Of a stretch of 64,000 nt of DNA, positions 53,959 through 63,387 are shown piece by piece. The DNA comes from Candidatus Alistipes avicola (GTDB taxonomy: Bacteria; Bacteroidota; Bacteroidia; Bacteroidales; Rikenellaceae). The notes beneath the pieces are model-generated. The model was not told where the DNA came from. It searched no databases and saw only the letters and a program-made list of their open reading frames with translations. The position numbers and the translations under genes are program-made. Each line of letters begins with the position of its first letter. Position 1 is the first letter of the stretch. Location of the stretch: positions 1-64,000 of the forward strand of contig DWYR01000008.1 of NCBI GenBank assembly GCA_019118565.1, read 5' to 3'.

Positions 53959-55674
53959 ATGTTTCAACTGATATATTGTGCTTTAACATTGGGGTTATTA
54001 TCGATGACTGGAGTCCAGGGACGGACTCCAGTTGTCGGTATTGCCAAAGAGTGTACTGCCGCTCCTGTAATTGCGACTGAGGCAGAATGTGGCGAATTCT
54101 GTGTCGGGGCTGTTGGCTCGTTAAATGAGTGGCCTGATTCAGGAGAGCAGAGATGTTTGAAGCCCCGGCGTTTGTATCGACGGAGTACGGAGCAGATGGA
54201 TTCTGTCTGGATAAAAAGATTGAATGACGTATTACCTGTTGAATGTGATCGTGCGATTCATATTTATATAAAATACAATCAATATGTCTGTGGATACGAA
54301 GTGACGGCATGCTGGATGCCATTCGATGCGAGTAATTGTGAAACAGGCCGACTATTTATGAATTTCCACCCCATCTCTGGCGGCCGGGACTTCCAGTATG
54401 TCAATACGAATAAATATACCAATCCTATTCTGATAGATATTGCGTTCGACAAAGAATCCCAAGGGCATCGGGATGGCGATGTTTATTATTTTGATTATGT
54501 GCATCCGACCGATTCGGTTAATAAAGAGTATTATCCGGATTCCCCGTTGGGGTATTATACGCCATTCCAGTTCTTTGATGTGGATTTTGATGGAGAGAAT
54601 GAATTGCTGGTGAATGATTTTGGCCAGTCTCAGCAGGGAAATTCGTATGAGGTTTTCGATATTACGCCAACAGGTCTTTGGCGAAAGGATTATATACCAT
54701 TCAGCAAGATCGATAATGAAACAGCGTTTTACTCGAAGATCAAGACGATTGTTTTATATGCCCATGATGGGATTTATGATAGCAGCAGGTCTGTGTTTCG
54801 AAGGTGTCAAAATCAGAAACAAAAAACTTTGGATGTCCCGAATAAATTGGCTAATGCGACAAGTGGATGGTTATTGAAAGAGTATAATAGTCAGGGAAAA
54901 ACTGATTTTGAGCTGATTGCAGTCCAGCAGATCTTTTCGACCCGGGAACAAGGCTGTAATCGGAACAGGGACTCAATATATGTTTATGGGGTTTCTGATG
55001 AGGAATTGAAGTTGCTCCAGAAAAAGAAAAGTGCGGGATATATTACTGGAAGTTTTGAGATATATAATCCTATTTCGTTATCCTTTTGCTACAAACAGCG
55101 TATTCATGGATTTCGTGTTGAAGGACGTTTAATGTCGTTTGATACTCCGCAAGGAATGGGAAACCAACTTGAAGGTGCGTGTCTTCTGACATTTTATAAT
55201 GATTCTATCGGTTGCCGGTACGATATTTTCTGCGAACATTATTGTGACGAGAATTCAACTCCCGGATGGTACGATGAGAGCGGGGAGTATATTTTCAATC
55301 CGGAGGTCAGAGGTGCGGAGGGAATATTGCTTTTCGATTACGAAGCGGGACAGGAAGCGCCTTTCCTGTTTGAAGATGTCGATTTCGACGGTATGGCTGA
55401 AATTCTGATTCGCAGAACGAGTCCGTTGCGGCACTCCGTGCACTATTATGAGGTTTATAAGCTCATTGGGAAGAGGGGGTTCGTTATGCTGACATATCCT
55501 CCGTTTGATGGTTTTTATTGCGATCATTGCACCTGGGACGAGGTCTCTCAAGAACAGAATACGATTACGAGGAGTTATCGCGATGAGGAAATAATGTTTC
55601 GGTTCCAACGGGGAACAGGAATATCCCGATTCAATTTCCCGTATGCTGTTGATACAATCAAGGTCGCTTTTTGA
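53959..55674 (+). CDS. Exported protein with two Asp-rich DxDxDG motifs
   Basis: A 571-aa protein with a short hydrophobic signal (FQLIYCALTLGLLSMTGVQG), so probably periplasmic or surface. Two repeats each carry an Asp-rich calcium-type loop, FFDVDFDGENELLV (about 210) and FEDVDFDGMAEILI (about 470), followed by a YEVF/YEVY strand. This DxDxDG-xxE plus YEVY layout recalls XAC2610-type immunity proteins and FG-GAP/VCBS-like repeats. Several Cys pairs (CSVD-poor, CDHC, CEHYC) may form disulfides. GC is low relative to the flanks. No known family is claimed. Confidence 0.7.
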   Translation: MFQLIYCALTLGLLSMTGVQGRTPVVGIAKECTAAPVIATEAECGEFCVGAVGSLNEWPDSGEQRCLKPRRLYRRSTEQMDSVWIKRLNDVLPVECDRAIHIYIKYNQYVCGYEVTACWMPFDASNCETGRLFMNFHPISGGRDFQYVNTNKYTNPILIDIAFDKESQGHRDGDVYYFDYVHPTDSVNKEYYPDSPLGYYTPFQFFDVDFDGENELLVNDFGQSQQGNSYEVFDITPTGLWRKDYIPFSKIDNETAFYSKIKTIVLYAHDGIYDSSRSVFRRCQNQKQKTLDVPNKLANATSGWLLKEYNSQGKTDFELIAVQQIFSTREQGCNRNRDSIYVYGVSDEELKLLQKKKSAGYITGSFEIYNPISLSFCYKQRIHGFRVEGRLMSFDTPQGMGNQLEGACLLTFYNDSIGCRYDIFCEHYCDENSTPGWYDESGEYIFNPEVRGAEGILLFDYEAGQEAPFLFEDVDFDGMAEILIRRTSPLRHSVHYYEVYKLIGKRGFVMLTYPPFDGFYCDHCTWDEVSQEQNTITRSYRDEEIMFRFQRGTGISRFNFPYAVDTIKVAF

Positions 55675-55700
55675 GATTCTGCACAACTTCTTTGTGAGAA

Positions 55701-55737
55701 TAAAAATACCCGCGCAATTATTGCGCGGGTATTTTTA
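55701..55737. terminator. Bidirectional terminator at the right edge of the cassette
   Basis: A perfect 18-bp stem (55701-55718 with 55720-55737) with A- and T-tracts, between the 571-aa gene and convergent prfC. Confidence 0.9.
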
Positions 55738-55757
55738 TTGGGAATAGAGTCAGCGGA

Positions 55758-57341
55758 TCAGAACTCCGAGGTGAAGTGGAACCGGATATCCTTGAAGTTC
55801 TCCTGTGCGAGTGCCAATGCGTAGCTCGTATCGGCCAGATAGACATCGCGTCCGTGTTTATCGACAGCCATGTTGGTGTGTTTGCGCCGCTTGAAGTCAG
55901 CCAGCTGGGCGGCATTGTCGCTCTCGATCCAGCATGCCTTGTAGATCGAAATCGGCTCCCAGCGGCAGGCTGCACCGTATTCATGGGCCAGACGGTACTC
56001 GATCACCTCGAACTGCAGGGCACCGACCGTGCCGATGATTTTGCGGCCGTTGAGCGACGAGGTGAAGAGCTGGGCGACACCCTCGTCCATCAGCTGGTCG
56101 ATACCCTTTGCCAACTGCTTGAACTTGAGCGGGTCGGCATTCTCGATGTAACGGAACTGTTCGGGTGCGAAGGAGGGAATGCCTGTGAATTTAAGTTTTT
56201 CGCCTTCGGTAAAGGTGTCGCCGATCTTGAAGTTGCCCGTATCGTGCAGGCCGACAATGTCGCCCGGATAGGCGAAGTCGATCACCGATTTCTTCTCGGC
56301 CATGAAGGCGGTCGGCGAGGAGAACTTGAGCTGCTTGCCGCTGCGGACGTGCAGGTAGTTCTTGTTGCGTTCGAACATACCGGAACAGATCTTCAGGAAG
56401 GCGATTCGGTTGCGGTGGTTCGGGTCCATGTTGGCGTGGATCTTGAAGACGAATCCGGTCATCTTCTCCTCCTGGGGTTCGACCAGACGGGTCTCGGTCG
56501 GAGCCGGTCGGGGCGACGGGGCGATGCGGAGGAAACATTCGAGCAACTCACGCACGCCGAAGTTGTTGACCGCCGATCCGAAGAAGACCGGGGCCAGATC
56601 GCCCTCCAGATAGGGTTGGCGGTCGAACGGGTCGTATACCCCCTCGATCAGTTCGATATCCTCCCGCAGGCGGGTGGCGTAACGCTCTCCGATGTAACGG
56701 TCCAACTCCGGTGAGGCGAGGTCCGAGATCTCGACGGTCGAAGCATCCGCCGTCTGGCGTTCGTCGCTGGTGAAGAGCGACAGGTTATGTTCGTAAATAT
56801 TGTATACTCCCTTGAAGGTATCGCCGCTCGAAATGGGGAAGGAGAGTGGGCGCACGCGGATATGCAACTCTTTTTCCACTTCGTCCAACAGGTCGAACGG
56901 ATCCTTGCAGGGTCGGTCGAGCTTGTTGATGAAGACGATTACCGGCGTCTTGCGCATACGGCAGACCTCCATCAGTTTGCGGGTCTGCGACTCGACTCCC
57001 TTCGCTCCGTCGATGACGATGATAACCGAATCGACCGCCGTAAGTGTGCGGTAGGTATCCTCGGCGAAGTCTTCGTGTCCCGGGGTATCGAGGATGTTGA
57101 TCTTGCAACCTTCATACTCGAATCCCATCACGGACGTTGCGACCGAGATGCCTCGTTGTCGTTCGATCTCCATAAAGTCAGAGGTCGCCCCCTTCTTGAT
57201 TTTATTGCTCTTGACGGCTCCCGCTACGTGGATGGCGCCGCCGAAAAGCAGCAACTTCTCCGTAAGGGTGGTTTTACCCGCATCCGGGTGGGCGATGACG
57301 GCGAACGTACGCCGGCGTGCGATCTCTTCCTGTAAGGTCAT
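55758..57341 (-). CDS. prfC: Peptide chain release factor 3
   Basis: GTPase that recycles RF1/RF2 from the ribosome. The 527-aa protein has the G1 loop [15 protein letters not shown], switch region [10 protein letters not shown]3 DTPGHEDF and G4 INKLDR, then the beta-barrel and RF3-specific C-terminal domain. It starts at ATG 57341, 33 nt after nadB on the same strand, so the two probably form one transcript. Confidence 0.97.
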   Translation of the reverse strand: MTLQEEIARRRTFAVIAHPDAGKTTLTEKLLLFGGAIHVAGAVKSNKIKKGATSDFMEIERQRGISVATSVMGFEYEGCKINILDTPGHEDFAEDTYRTLTAVDSVIIVIDGAKGVESQTRKLMEVCRMRKTPVIVFINKLDRPCKDPFDLLDEVEKELHIRVRPLSFPISSGDTFKGVYNIYEHNLSLFTSDERQTADASTVEISDLASPELDRYIGERYATRLREDIELIEGVYDPFDRQPYLEGDLAPVFFGSAVNNFGVRELLECFLRIAPSPRPAPTETRLVEPQEEKMTGFVFKIHANMDPNHRNRIAFLKICSGMFERNKNYLHVRSGKQLKFSSPTAFMAEKKSVIDFAYPGDIVGLHDTGNFKIGDTFTEGEKLKFTGIPSFAPEQFRYIENADPLKFKQLAKGIDQLMDEGVAQLFTSSLNGRKIIGTVGALQFEVIEYRLAHEYGAACRWEPISIYKACWIESDNAAQLADFKRRKHTNMAVDKHGRDVYLADTSYALALAQENFKDIRFHFTSEF

Positions 57342-57374
57342 ATCTGGGTGTTGGACTTTGTATTTTGTGGTTGG

Positions 57375-58940
57375 TTATTTCGTTGTCTTTTTCGGATAGT
57401 CGGTGTTGTAGTGGCATCCGACCGACTCCTTGATGGCGCTGCCCTGTTTGATGACCAGGTAGGCAACGGCGATCATGTTGCGCAGTTCGCACAACTCGCG
57501 GTTGGGTTTGGTCTTGTTGTAGAGCTCTTCGGTCTCTTCGTAGATGATCGAAAGACGGCGCATGGCCCGTTCGAGCGAGAGGTTCGACCGTACGATGCCG
57601 ACGTAGTTGGTCATGATGGCCTGCATCTCGCGTTTGGACTGGATGATCATCAACATCTCCTCGGTGTGCTGCGTTCCCTCGAAGTCCCAATCCGGAATAC
57701 CCTCCTGAATCTGGACCGAATCGAGTCGTGAGGCAGTGTGCCGGGCTGCCTGGTCGGCATAGACGATCGCTTCGATCAGCGAGTTGGATGCCAGACGGTT
57801 CGCTCCGTGCAGTCCCGTGCAGGAGCACTCTCCGAGGGCATACAGCCGTTTGATGGAGGTCTCGCCGTTCAGGTCGACCTTCACGCCGCCGCAGCAGTAG
57901 TGGGCTGCCGGTGTAACGGGGATGAGGTCTTTGGTAATGTCGATCCCGATCGAGAGGCACTTCTCGTAGATGTTGGGGAAGTGGCGGCGAATGTCGTCCG
58001 GATCCTTGTGGCGGACGTCCAGATAGACGAAATCCTCGCCGCGACGGGTCATTTCGGTATAGATGGCCCGTGCCGTCACGTCGCGCGGGGCGAGCGACTT
58101 CATCGGGTGGTATTTGTCCATGAACTCCTCGCCGTTCTGTAGGCGCAGGATGGCCCCGAAACCGCGCATCGCCTCCGTAATGAGGAAGTTCGGCTTCTCG
58201 GCCGGGTTGTAGAGTGTGGTGGGGTGGAACTGGATGAACTCCATGTTCTCGGTGATCGCCTTGGCCCGGTGGCACATGGCGATGCCGTCGCCGGTTGCTA
58301 CGACCGGATTCGACGTTGAAGAGTAGATGTTGCCGCATCCGCCGGCCGCTACGATGGTGAATTTGGCCAGCACGGTCTCGATCTCGTTGTTCTCGGCATT
58401 CAATACGTATGCACCGAAGCAGGCCAGTCCGCGCGTATGACGGGTGACGAACTCGCCCAGATGGTGCTGGGTGAGCAGGTCGATGGCAAAGTGGTTCTCG
58501 AGAACCGTGATGTTCGGGTGTTCCCGTACCGAGGCGATGAGCGCCCGTTCGATCTCGGCTCCGGTGAGATCCTCGTGGTGGAGGATTCGGTGCTCGGAGT
58601 GTCCTCCTTCGCGGTTCAGTTCGAAGCGGCCGTCCGAGGTCTTGTCGAAGCGGGTCCCCCAGGCGATCAGATCCCGGATCATCTCAGGGGCGCGGCGTAC
58701 GACCAGTTCAACCGCGGCCGGATCGCATTTGCCGGCTCCGCAGACCAGGGTGTCGTGGATGTGTTTTTCGAATGTGTCGGGAGCGTACGTAACCGAACAG
58801 ATGCCGCCTTGGGCGTGGTTCGTATTGCTCTCCTCTATTTTGCCTTTCGTTACGATTGTAACATGTCCGTGCTCGGCCGCTTTCAGCGCGAAACTCAAAC
58901 CGGCAGCACCGGATCCGATGACCAGAAAATCGGTTCTCAT
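57375..58940 (-). CDS. nadB: L-aspartate oxidase
   Basis: First step of NAD synthesis: aspartate to iminoaspartate, FAD-dependent. The 521-aa protein has the dinucleotide motif LVIGSGAAGLSFALKAAEHG, NHAQGGICSV, the active-site region HHEDLTGAEIERAL, and GEVSCTGLHGANRLASNSL-type flavoprotein motif. ATG 58940 (MRTDFLVIG) is chosen; a TTG 21 bases upstream would only add residues. nadA and nadC are not in the window. Confidence 0.95.
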   Translation of the reverse strand: MRTDFLVIGSGAAGLSFALKAAEHGHVTIVTKGKIEESNTNHAQGGICSVTYAPDTFEKHIHDTLVCGAGKCDPAAVELVVRRAPEMIRDLIAWGTRFDKTSDGRFELNREGGHSEHRILHHEDLTGAEIERALIASVREHPNITVLENHFAIDLLTQHHLGEFVTRHTRGLACFGAYVLNAENNEIETVLAKFTIVAAGGCGNIYSSTSNPVVATGDGIAMCHRAKAITENMEFIQFHPTTLYNPAEKPNFLITEAMRGFGAILRLQNGEEFMDKYHPMKSLAPRDVTARAIYTEMTRRGEDFVYLDVRHKDPDDIRRHFPNIYEKCLSIGIDITKDLIPVTPAAHYCCGGVKVDLNGETSIKRLYALGECSCTGLHGANRLASNSLIEAIVYADQAARHTASRLDSVQIQEGIPDWDFEGTQHTEEMLMIIQSKREMQAIMTNYVGIVRSNLSLERAMRRLSIIYEETEELYNKTKPNRELCELRNMIAVAYLVIKQGSAIKESVGCHYNTDYPKKTTK

Positions 58941-59029
58941 GGTTTTAGCGGTTTTTGTCAAAAAACAGGACGCTCGCAGGGGTAGGCATATTGTCTGATT
59001 CCCTGCTTGTTTCGGTAAGGTGGAGTTTT

Positions 59030-59037
59030 CAAAAATA
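59030..59037 (-). promoter_or_regulatory. -7 box for nadB-prfC
   Basis: Minus-strand TATTTTTG fits TAnnTTTG, about 90 nt upstream of nadB. No standard -33. Confidence 0.4.
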
Positions 59038-59160
59038 GTAAGAATCCCTTTTCTACGCCATTTTCATCCTCTTGCCGAGCGTATTTGCGGAAATCGTGCA
59101 ACTGTTTTATTATCGGGTTGCCGGAACCGCCCTATTTTCTGCAAAGATACGTTTTTTTGT

Positions 59161-59168
59161 TAATTTTG
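59161..59168 (+). promoter_or_regulatory. -7 box for queA
   Basis: TAATTTTG fits TAnnTTTG, ending 19 nt before ATG 59188; TCTG at 59138-59141 is a weak -33 at exact spacing. Confidence 0.5.
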
Positions 59169-59187
59169 CAGGCATTATCATTCGAAA

Positions 59188-60396
59188 ATGGAAAGGCATA
59201 TTGACATAGAACAGTTCGATTACGAACTGCCGGAGGAGCGGATCGCCAAGTTCCCGCTCGAGGAGCGTTCCTCCTCCAAACTGCTCGTATACGAGCGCGG
59301 GCAGATCTACGAGCGGCATTTCCGGGACATCGGAGAGGTGCTGCCGGCGGACACATTCCTGGTATTCAACAACACGAAGGTAATCCGGGCGCGCATCATC
59401 ATGCACAAGCCTTCGGGGGCGCGTATCGAGGTTTTCTGCCTCGAACCGCATGATCCGGCCGATTACGAACGGGCTTTTGCCGTGCGCGAGACCTGTCAGT
59501 GGAGCTGCATCGTGGGTAATCTCAAAAAGTGGAAGGACGGACCTCTGGTGATCGACTTCGAATACGCCGGGAAAGAGGAGCAGTTGCGGGCTTTCCGGGT
59601 TGGCGAGGGGGGCCGTGAGCAGATCGTGCGTTTCGAGTGGACGTCCGATCTGACGTTCGGCCAGTTGCTGGAGCACCTCGGTCGTATTCCCATTCCTCCT
59701 TACCTGAATCGCGAGAGCCAGGAGATCGACAATACGCGCTATCAGACCGTCTATTCAAAATTCGAGGGATCGGTTGCGGCTCCGACAGCCGGACTGCACT
59801 TCACGCCGGAGTTGATCGAGGGGATGAAGAGCCGGGGCTTTGAGTTCGAGGAGGTGACGCTTCATGTCGGTGCCGGAACCTTCCTGCCGGTCAAGGATCG
59901 CGATGCAGCTGCCCATCCGATGCATACCGAGCACTTCGAGATCCGTCGTGCTACGGTCGAACATTTGTTGCAAAAATGGGGGGGTATTACAGCGGTTGGA
60001 ACCACCTCGGTGCGGACTCTCGAATCGTTGGCAGCGCTCGCATGGCGTATCCGAACTGCGGGGATGCCCGATGCCGACCGGACAATCGGCCAATGGGAAC
60101 TGTATGACCTGCCGGAGGAGTTTGACGGGCGGGAGGCGTTGCAGATCCTGCTCGACTACATGACCCGCGAGGGGCTTGAGAAGATCAAGGCCTCGACCCG
60201 TATCATGATTACCCCGTTAGGGTATCGTTTCCGGATTGTACGTAATATCATTACCAATTTTCATCAGCCCAAATCAACCCTGCTGTTGCTTGTGTCGGCT
60301 TACGTCGGGGAGGAGTGGCGACGGATCTATGATTACGCCCTTTCGCACGATTTCCGTTTCCTGAGTTATGGCGACAGTTCCGTCTTGATACGATAG
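59188..60396 (+). CDS. queA: S-adenosylmethionine:tRNA ribosyltransferase-isomerase
   Basis: Transfers and isomerises the ribose of SAM onto preQ1-tRNA, giving epoxyqueuosine, which QueG (also in this window) then reduces. The 402-aa protein has FDYELPEERIAKFPLEERSS, VFNNTKVIRARI, GSVAAPTAGLHFTPELIEG-type core motif and HVGAGTFLPVKDRD. Typical of the longer Bacteroidota QueA. Not linked to other queuosine genes. Confidence 0.96.
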   Translation: MERHIDIEQFDYELPEERIAKFPLEERSSSKLLVYERGQIYERHFRDIGEVLPADTFLVFNNTKVIRARIIMHKPSGARIEVFCLEPHDPADYERAFAVRETCQWSCIVGNLKKWKDGPLVIDFEYAGKEEQLRAFRVGEGGREQIVRFEWTSDLTFGQLLEHLGRIPIPPYLNRESQEIDNTRYQTVYSKFEGSVAAPTAGLHFTPELIEGMKSRGFEFEEVTLHVGAGTFLPVKDRDAAAHPMHTEHFEIRRATVEHLLQKWGGITAVGTTSVRTLESLAALAWRIRTAGMPDADRTIGQWELYDLPEEFDGREALQILLDYMTREGLEKIKASTRIMITPLGYRFRIVRNIITNFHQPKSTLLLLVSAYVGEEWRRIYDYALSHDFRFLSYGDSSVLIR

Positions 60397-60420
60397 GTCT
60401 GGATGACACGAAAAGAGAGA

Positions 60421-60452
60421 GAGCGGCCAGTCGAAACATCGATTGGCCGCTC
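60421..60452. terminator. Hairpin between queA and nucleoside permease (convergent)
   Basis: A 14-bp stem with one G-U pair (60421-60434 with 60439-60452). On the minus strand a CTCTCTCTTTTC tract follows. It can end both convergent genes. Confidence 0.7.
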
Positions 60453-60476
60453 CCTTGTATTGTGAGGTGAATTCGA

Positions 60477-61844
60477 TCAGGCTTTACCCGGAGTATGTTT
60501 GTATTTGAATACAAGGGCAAAGACAACGGCGACCACAAGGGCGTAGGCGGCGAAGATAAGCCACGTGGCGGGCCATCCTCCGGATACTCCTTCGCGAGTG
60601 ATGAGATATCCACCCGACCAGTCGCAATAGTGCGAAACGATCTTGCCGGCGATCCAGGTGCCCACCGACGCGCCGATTCCGTTCGTCATTAGCATGAAAA
60701 GCCCCTGTGCGCTGGCTTGCATGGGTTTTGAGGCCTCCTGCTCGACGAAAAGAGCTCCCGAAACATTGAAGAAGTCGAAGGCGACACCGTAGACGATGCA
60801 GGAAAGGAAGAGCAGGACGATTCCAATGATACTTTCCGTTGAACCGATCCCGAAGAATCCGAAACGCAATACCCATGCGAACATGGCCATCAACATGACG
60901 ATCTTAATTCCAAACCTCTTGAGACAGAATGGTATGAGTAGAATACACAAGGCTTCGGATATCTGCGAAACAGAGACTAACAGAGTCGGATTCTCGGCAA
61001 ACCAGCTTTGGGAGTGTGCCGCAAAACTGTTGATGTAAGGGGTTGCGTATCCATTTGTGATCTGAAGCGAGACTCCCAGTAACATCGAAAAGATGAAGAA
61101 GAGGGCCATCTTGCGCTGTTTGAAGAGTACGAAGGCATCCAACCCGAGTCTCTGCACCAATGATTTATGCTCCTTTTTGTCGGATCGCTTGATGGGACAC
61201 GACGGGAGGGTGAAGGCGTACAGGCCGAGAAGTAGCCCTAATGCGCCGCAGACGATCAGCTGCATGTAAGTGAACTGGGAGGCCATTGGAACGAGTTGCA
61301 ACTCGGAGACTCCTTCTTGTACGGATGCCTGGATGCCACTGCCGCCGAATCCGACAAAATTGACAAACCACATGGCGACGATGAATCCGACTGTTCCGAA
61401 GACGCGAATCGGCGGAAAGTCTTTGACGGTGTCGAATCCGTTGTCTTTGAGAATCGAGAAGGCCACCGTGTTCGAAAGTGCGATTGTCGGCATGTAGAAG
61501 GCGACACTCAGGCAGTAGGCGATGAAGATTGGGCCGATCGAGGTCACCTGGCCGGCGACCGTTTGCAGGGTGGCCTGGTAGCCGAACCATGCAGCTATCA
61601 GCATGAACAGACCTGCGGTCAAATGCGATATGCCGAGCAGACGTTGGGGCTCGATAAATTTATCGGCAATGGCACCGATGATGGCGGGCATAAAGATCGA
61701 TACGACTCCTTGTGCCACATAGAACCATGAAATATAATCGCCCAAACCGACTCGGCCCAAGAAATTACCGATACAGACCAGGTAGGATCCCCATATGGCG
61801 AACTGGAGAAAGTTCATGATGATAAGACGGAGTTTGATACCCAT
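60477..61844 (-). CDS. Nucleoside:H+ symporter (NupG/XapB family)
   Basis: A 455-aa MFS transporter with about 12 membrane helices. The opening KLRLIIMNFLQFAIWGSYLV and later EPQRLLGISHLTAG match the Nuc_H_symport family that imports nucleosides by proton symport. It has its own promoter and two inverted repeats in the leader, which suggests regulation. Its exact substrate is not readable. Confidence 0.92.
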   Translation of the reverse strand: MGIKLRLIIMNFLQFAIWGSYLVCIGNFLGRVGLGDYISWFYVAQGVVSIFMPAIIGAIADKFIEPQRLLGISHLTAGLFMLIAAWFGYQATLQTVAGQVTSIGPIFIAYCLSVAFYMPTIALSNTVAFSILKDNGFDTVKDFPPIRVFGTVGFIVAMWFVNFVGFGGSGIQASVQEGVSELQLVPMASQFTYMQLIVCGALGLLLGLYAFTLPSCPIKRSDKKEHKSLVQRLGLDAFVLFKQRKMALFFIFSMLLGVSLQITNGYATPYINSFAAHSQSWFAENPTLLVSVSQISEALCILLIPFCLKRFGIKIVMLMAMFAWVLRFGFFGIGSTESIIGIVLLFLSCIVYGVAFDFFNVSGALFVEQEASKPMQASAQGLFMLMTNGIGASVGTWIAGKIVSHYCDWSGGYLITREGVSGGWPATWLIFAAYALVVAVVFALVFKYKHTPGKA

Positions 61845-61868
61845 AGTTTATCGTTTTATGTGTTTGAT

Positions 61869-61897
61869 TGACAATTGTCAGTCCGATTGTTTCGGAC
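61869..61897. promoter_or_regulatory. Two adjacent dyads in the permease leader
   Basis: A perfect 12-bp palindrome TGACAATTGTCA (61869-61880) directly abuts a 6-bp dyad with a 5-nt spacer (61881-61886 with 61892-61897). Both lie between the predicted start of transcription (about 61900) and the start codon at 61844, so they may be operators or an mRNA hairpin. Confidence 0.5.
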
Positions 61898-61906
61898 GAA
61901 TTAAAA

Positions 61907-61914
61907 CAAAAGTA
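61907..61914 (-). promoter_or_regulatory. -7 box for the nucleoside permease gene
   Basis: Minus-strand TACTTTTG fits TAnnTTTG, 63 nt from the start codon. No standard -33. Confidence 0.5.
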
Positions 61915-61936
61915 TGAATTTTTTTTTTGAAATTCT

Positions 61937-61967
61937 TTTGCAGTTGAAAAATAAAGTTCTACTTTTG
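61937..61967 (+). promoter_or_regulatory. Exact consensus promoter for tRNA-Gln
   Basis: TTTG (61937-61940), 19 nt, TACTTTTG (61960-61967); the tRNA begins 18 nt later. Confidence 0.88.
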
Positions 61968-61984
61968 CACTACCAAAACAACAG

Positions 61985-62055
61985 TGAGCTATGGTGTAAT
62001 GGTAACACAACAGATTCTGGTCCTGTTATTCTTGGTTCGAATCCAGGTAGCTCAA
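61985..62055 (+). tRNA. tRNA-Gln (anticodon CTG)
   Basis: Complete cloverleaf: acceptor 61985-61991 with 62048-62054, D-arm GTGT/ACAC, anticodon CTG at 62017-62019 in loop TTCTGGT, 4-nt variable loop, T-arm with TTCGAAT. Reads CAG codons. CCA is not encoded. The base pair at positions 31-39 is A-C, a mismatch at the loop-closing pair. Confidence 0.96.
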
Positions 62056-62056
62056 C

Positions 62057-62086
62057 AAAAAACCGCTGATCTTCAGCGGTTTTTTT
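62057..62086. terminator. Bidirectional terminator after tRNA-Gln
   Basis: A 13-bp stem, about 62057-62069 with 62074-62086, A-run then T-run; begins right after the tRNA and also serves the convergent gene. Confidence 0.88.
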
Positions 62087-62103
62087 TGTTTTGAAACTCT
62101 TTG

Positions 62104-62895
62104 TTAGAATCGGAATCCGATATAGAAACGAACGGAGCTGGTTTTCAGTTTTGCTTTGATCGAAGAGGTCTCGATTGACGGGTATTCCGAGTCGATATCG
62201 ACCTCATTAACCGCGAATCCATTGTACTTAGCCGATCCCCAACGACCCTCGACTCCGAGCGAGATCATTCTCCATGCAATGGCCCCACCGAAGTTGAAGA
62301 AGGTGGCATAGTTATAGTTGACATCGTCCATATATATCAATGAGAATGATGGCGTTACGCGGAAATAGAGGCTGACTTTCAGATCCTGCACCGGATTGAT
62401 CGTAACCGAGGGACCGAACTGCATACCGTACTCGGCCTGATGAGCTGTTATCTCGTAAGCCTCGCTGCTTTCGCCGGGTTTCACCTCTTCCATGTCTATC
62501 AGGCTGTATTGAGCGTAGTTCAGGTCTACCCAGCTCCAGTCCAGTCCGAATTTCAACATTCCCAGCAGCGGTTTCTTGTGGAGATAATAGGTTTTACCCC
62601 AGCTCAGCGAAACGCCGAAGTCGTTTTTCATGTCGGGCATGTCGAAATCCTTGTAGATCAGTTTCTGGTTCACATAACCGATATTGAAATATTTGGATCG
62701 TCCCTCCCATACTCTTTCGATCTTCTTTTGGGAGGTCAACTGGCTGTTGAGGTCGTCGATGATCCGTTGCAAAGAGTCGATTTTCTCGGCCTGATCCTCC
62801 AGGGTCACCGGATCGGTATAGGCAGGCTCCTGAGCCCTCGCAGCCCAGATACAGAGATAGACTCCGATAAAAAGGGTAAAGATTCTTCTCATCAT
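62104..62895 (-). CDS. Outer-membrane beta-barrel protein with N-terminal coiled coil
   Basis: A 263-aa exported protein. ATG 62895 (or the next codon) starts a signal peptide (MMRRIFTLFIGVYLCIWAARA). Residues about 30-60 form a predicted coiled coil (LEDQAEKIDSLQRIIDDLN). The rest is a run of amphipathic strands ending in Phe (VRFYIGFRF), as in small OmpA-like or porin-type barrels. No ligand motif. A longer frame upstream to 63048 overlaps the S4-domain gene and is not used. Confidence 0.75.
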   Translation of the reverse strand: MMRRIFTLFIGVYLCIWAARAQEPAYTDPVTLEDQAEKIDSLQRIIDDLNSQLTSQKKIERVWEGRSKYFNIGYVNQKLIYKDFDMPDMKNDFGVSLSWGKTYYLHKKPLLGMLKFGLDWSWVDLNYAQYSLIDMEEVKPGESSEAYEITAHQAEYGMQFGPSVTINPVQDLKVSLYFRVTPSFSLIYMDDVNYNYATFFNFGGAIAWRMISLGVEGRWGSAKYNGFAVNEVDIDSEYPSIETSSIKAKLKTSSVRFYIGFRF

Positions 62896-62935
62896 GATTT
62901 GTTTGTTTAAAGGGGTTATTGGTGAATTGAAAAAA

Positions 62936-63334
62936 TTAATCCTCTTCCTCGTCGTAAAAAATCTCCTCCATGAGCGAGTCCAGTTCGCGACGCTCCTTTT
63001 TGGTGGGACGTCCCGTACCCCGGTCGCGGAAGACGAAGATCGTCTCATGCGGCACGTTCAGTTTGTCGAGCTCCTCCTGCGGGGTGATGTTCAGGCAGTA
63101 GTCCGGAACGTTCTTGGCCGGCTGGCGGCTTGAAACATAGCCGACCACTTTATATTGATAGGTTACCGGCATCCGCTTGACGGAGATGGTGTCGCCGATG
63201 CGCACCTCCCGCGAGGGCTTTGCATATGAACCGTTGACCAGTACGCGGTTCTGACGGATGGCTTCGGCGGCATCGCTGCGCGTCTTGAAGATGCGCACGG
63301 CCCAGAGGTATTTATCCAGTCTGATCTCTTCCAT
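62936..63334 (-). CDS. S4-domain RNA-binding protein, Hsp15 (HslR)-like
   Basis: A 132-aa protein with an N-terminal S4 domain (IRLDKYLWAVRIFKTRSDAA, then VLVNGSYAKPSREVRIGD) and a charged C-terminal tail. E. coli Hsp15 binds stalled 50S-nascent chain complexes for recycling. Homologues here have the same layout. It is followed by the beta-barrel gene after 40 nt. Confidence 0.88.
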   Translation of the reverse strand: MEEIRLDKYLWAVRIFKTRSDAAEAIRQNRVLVNGSYAKPSREVRIGDTISVKRMPVTYQYKVVGYVSSRQPAKNVPDYCLNITPQEELDKLNVPHETIFVFRDRGTGRPTKKERRELDSLMEEIFYDEEED

Positions 63335-63387
63335 ATCGCTCTTTTCTGGCGGACCGTCTCTGTTACTGGATGGCCCGGGGATTCGTA

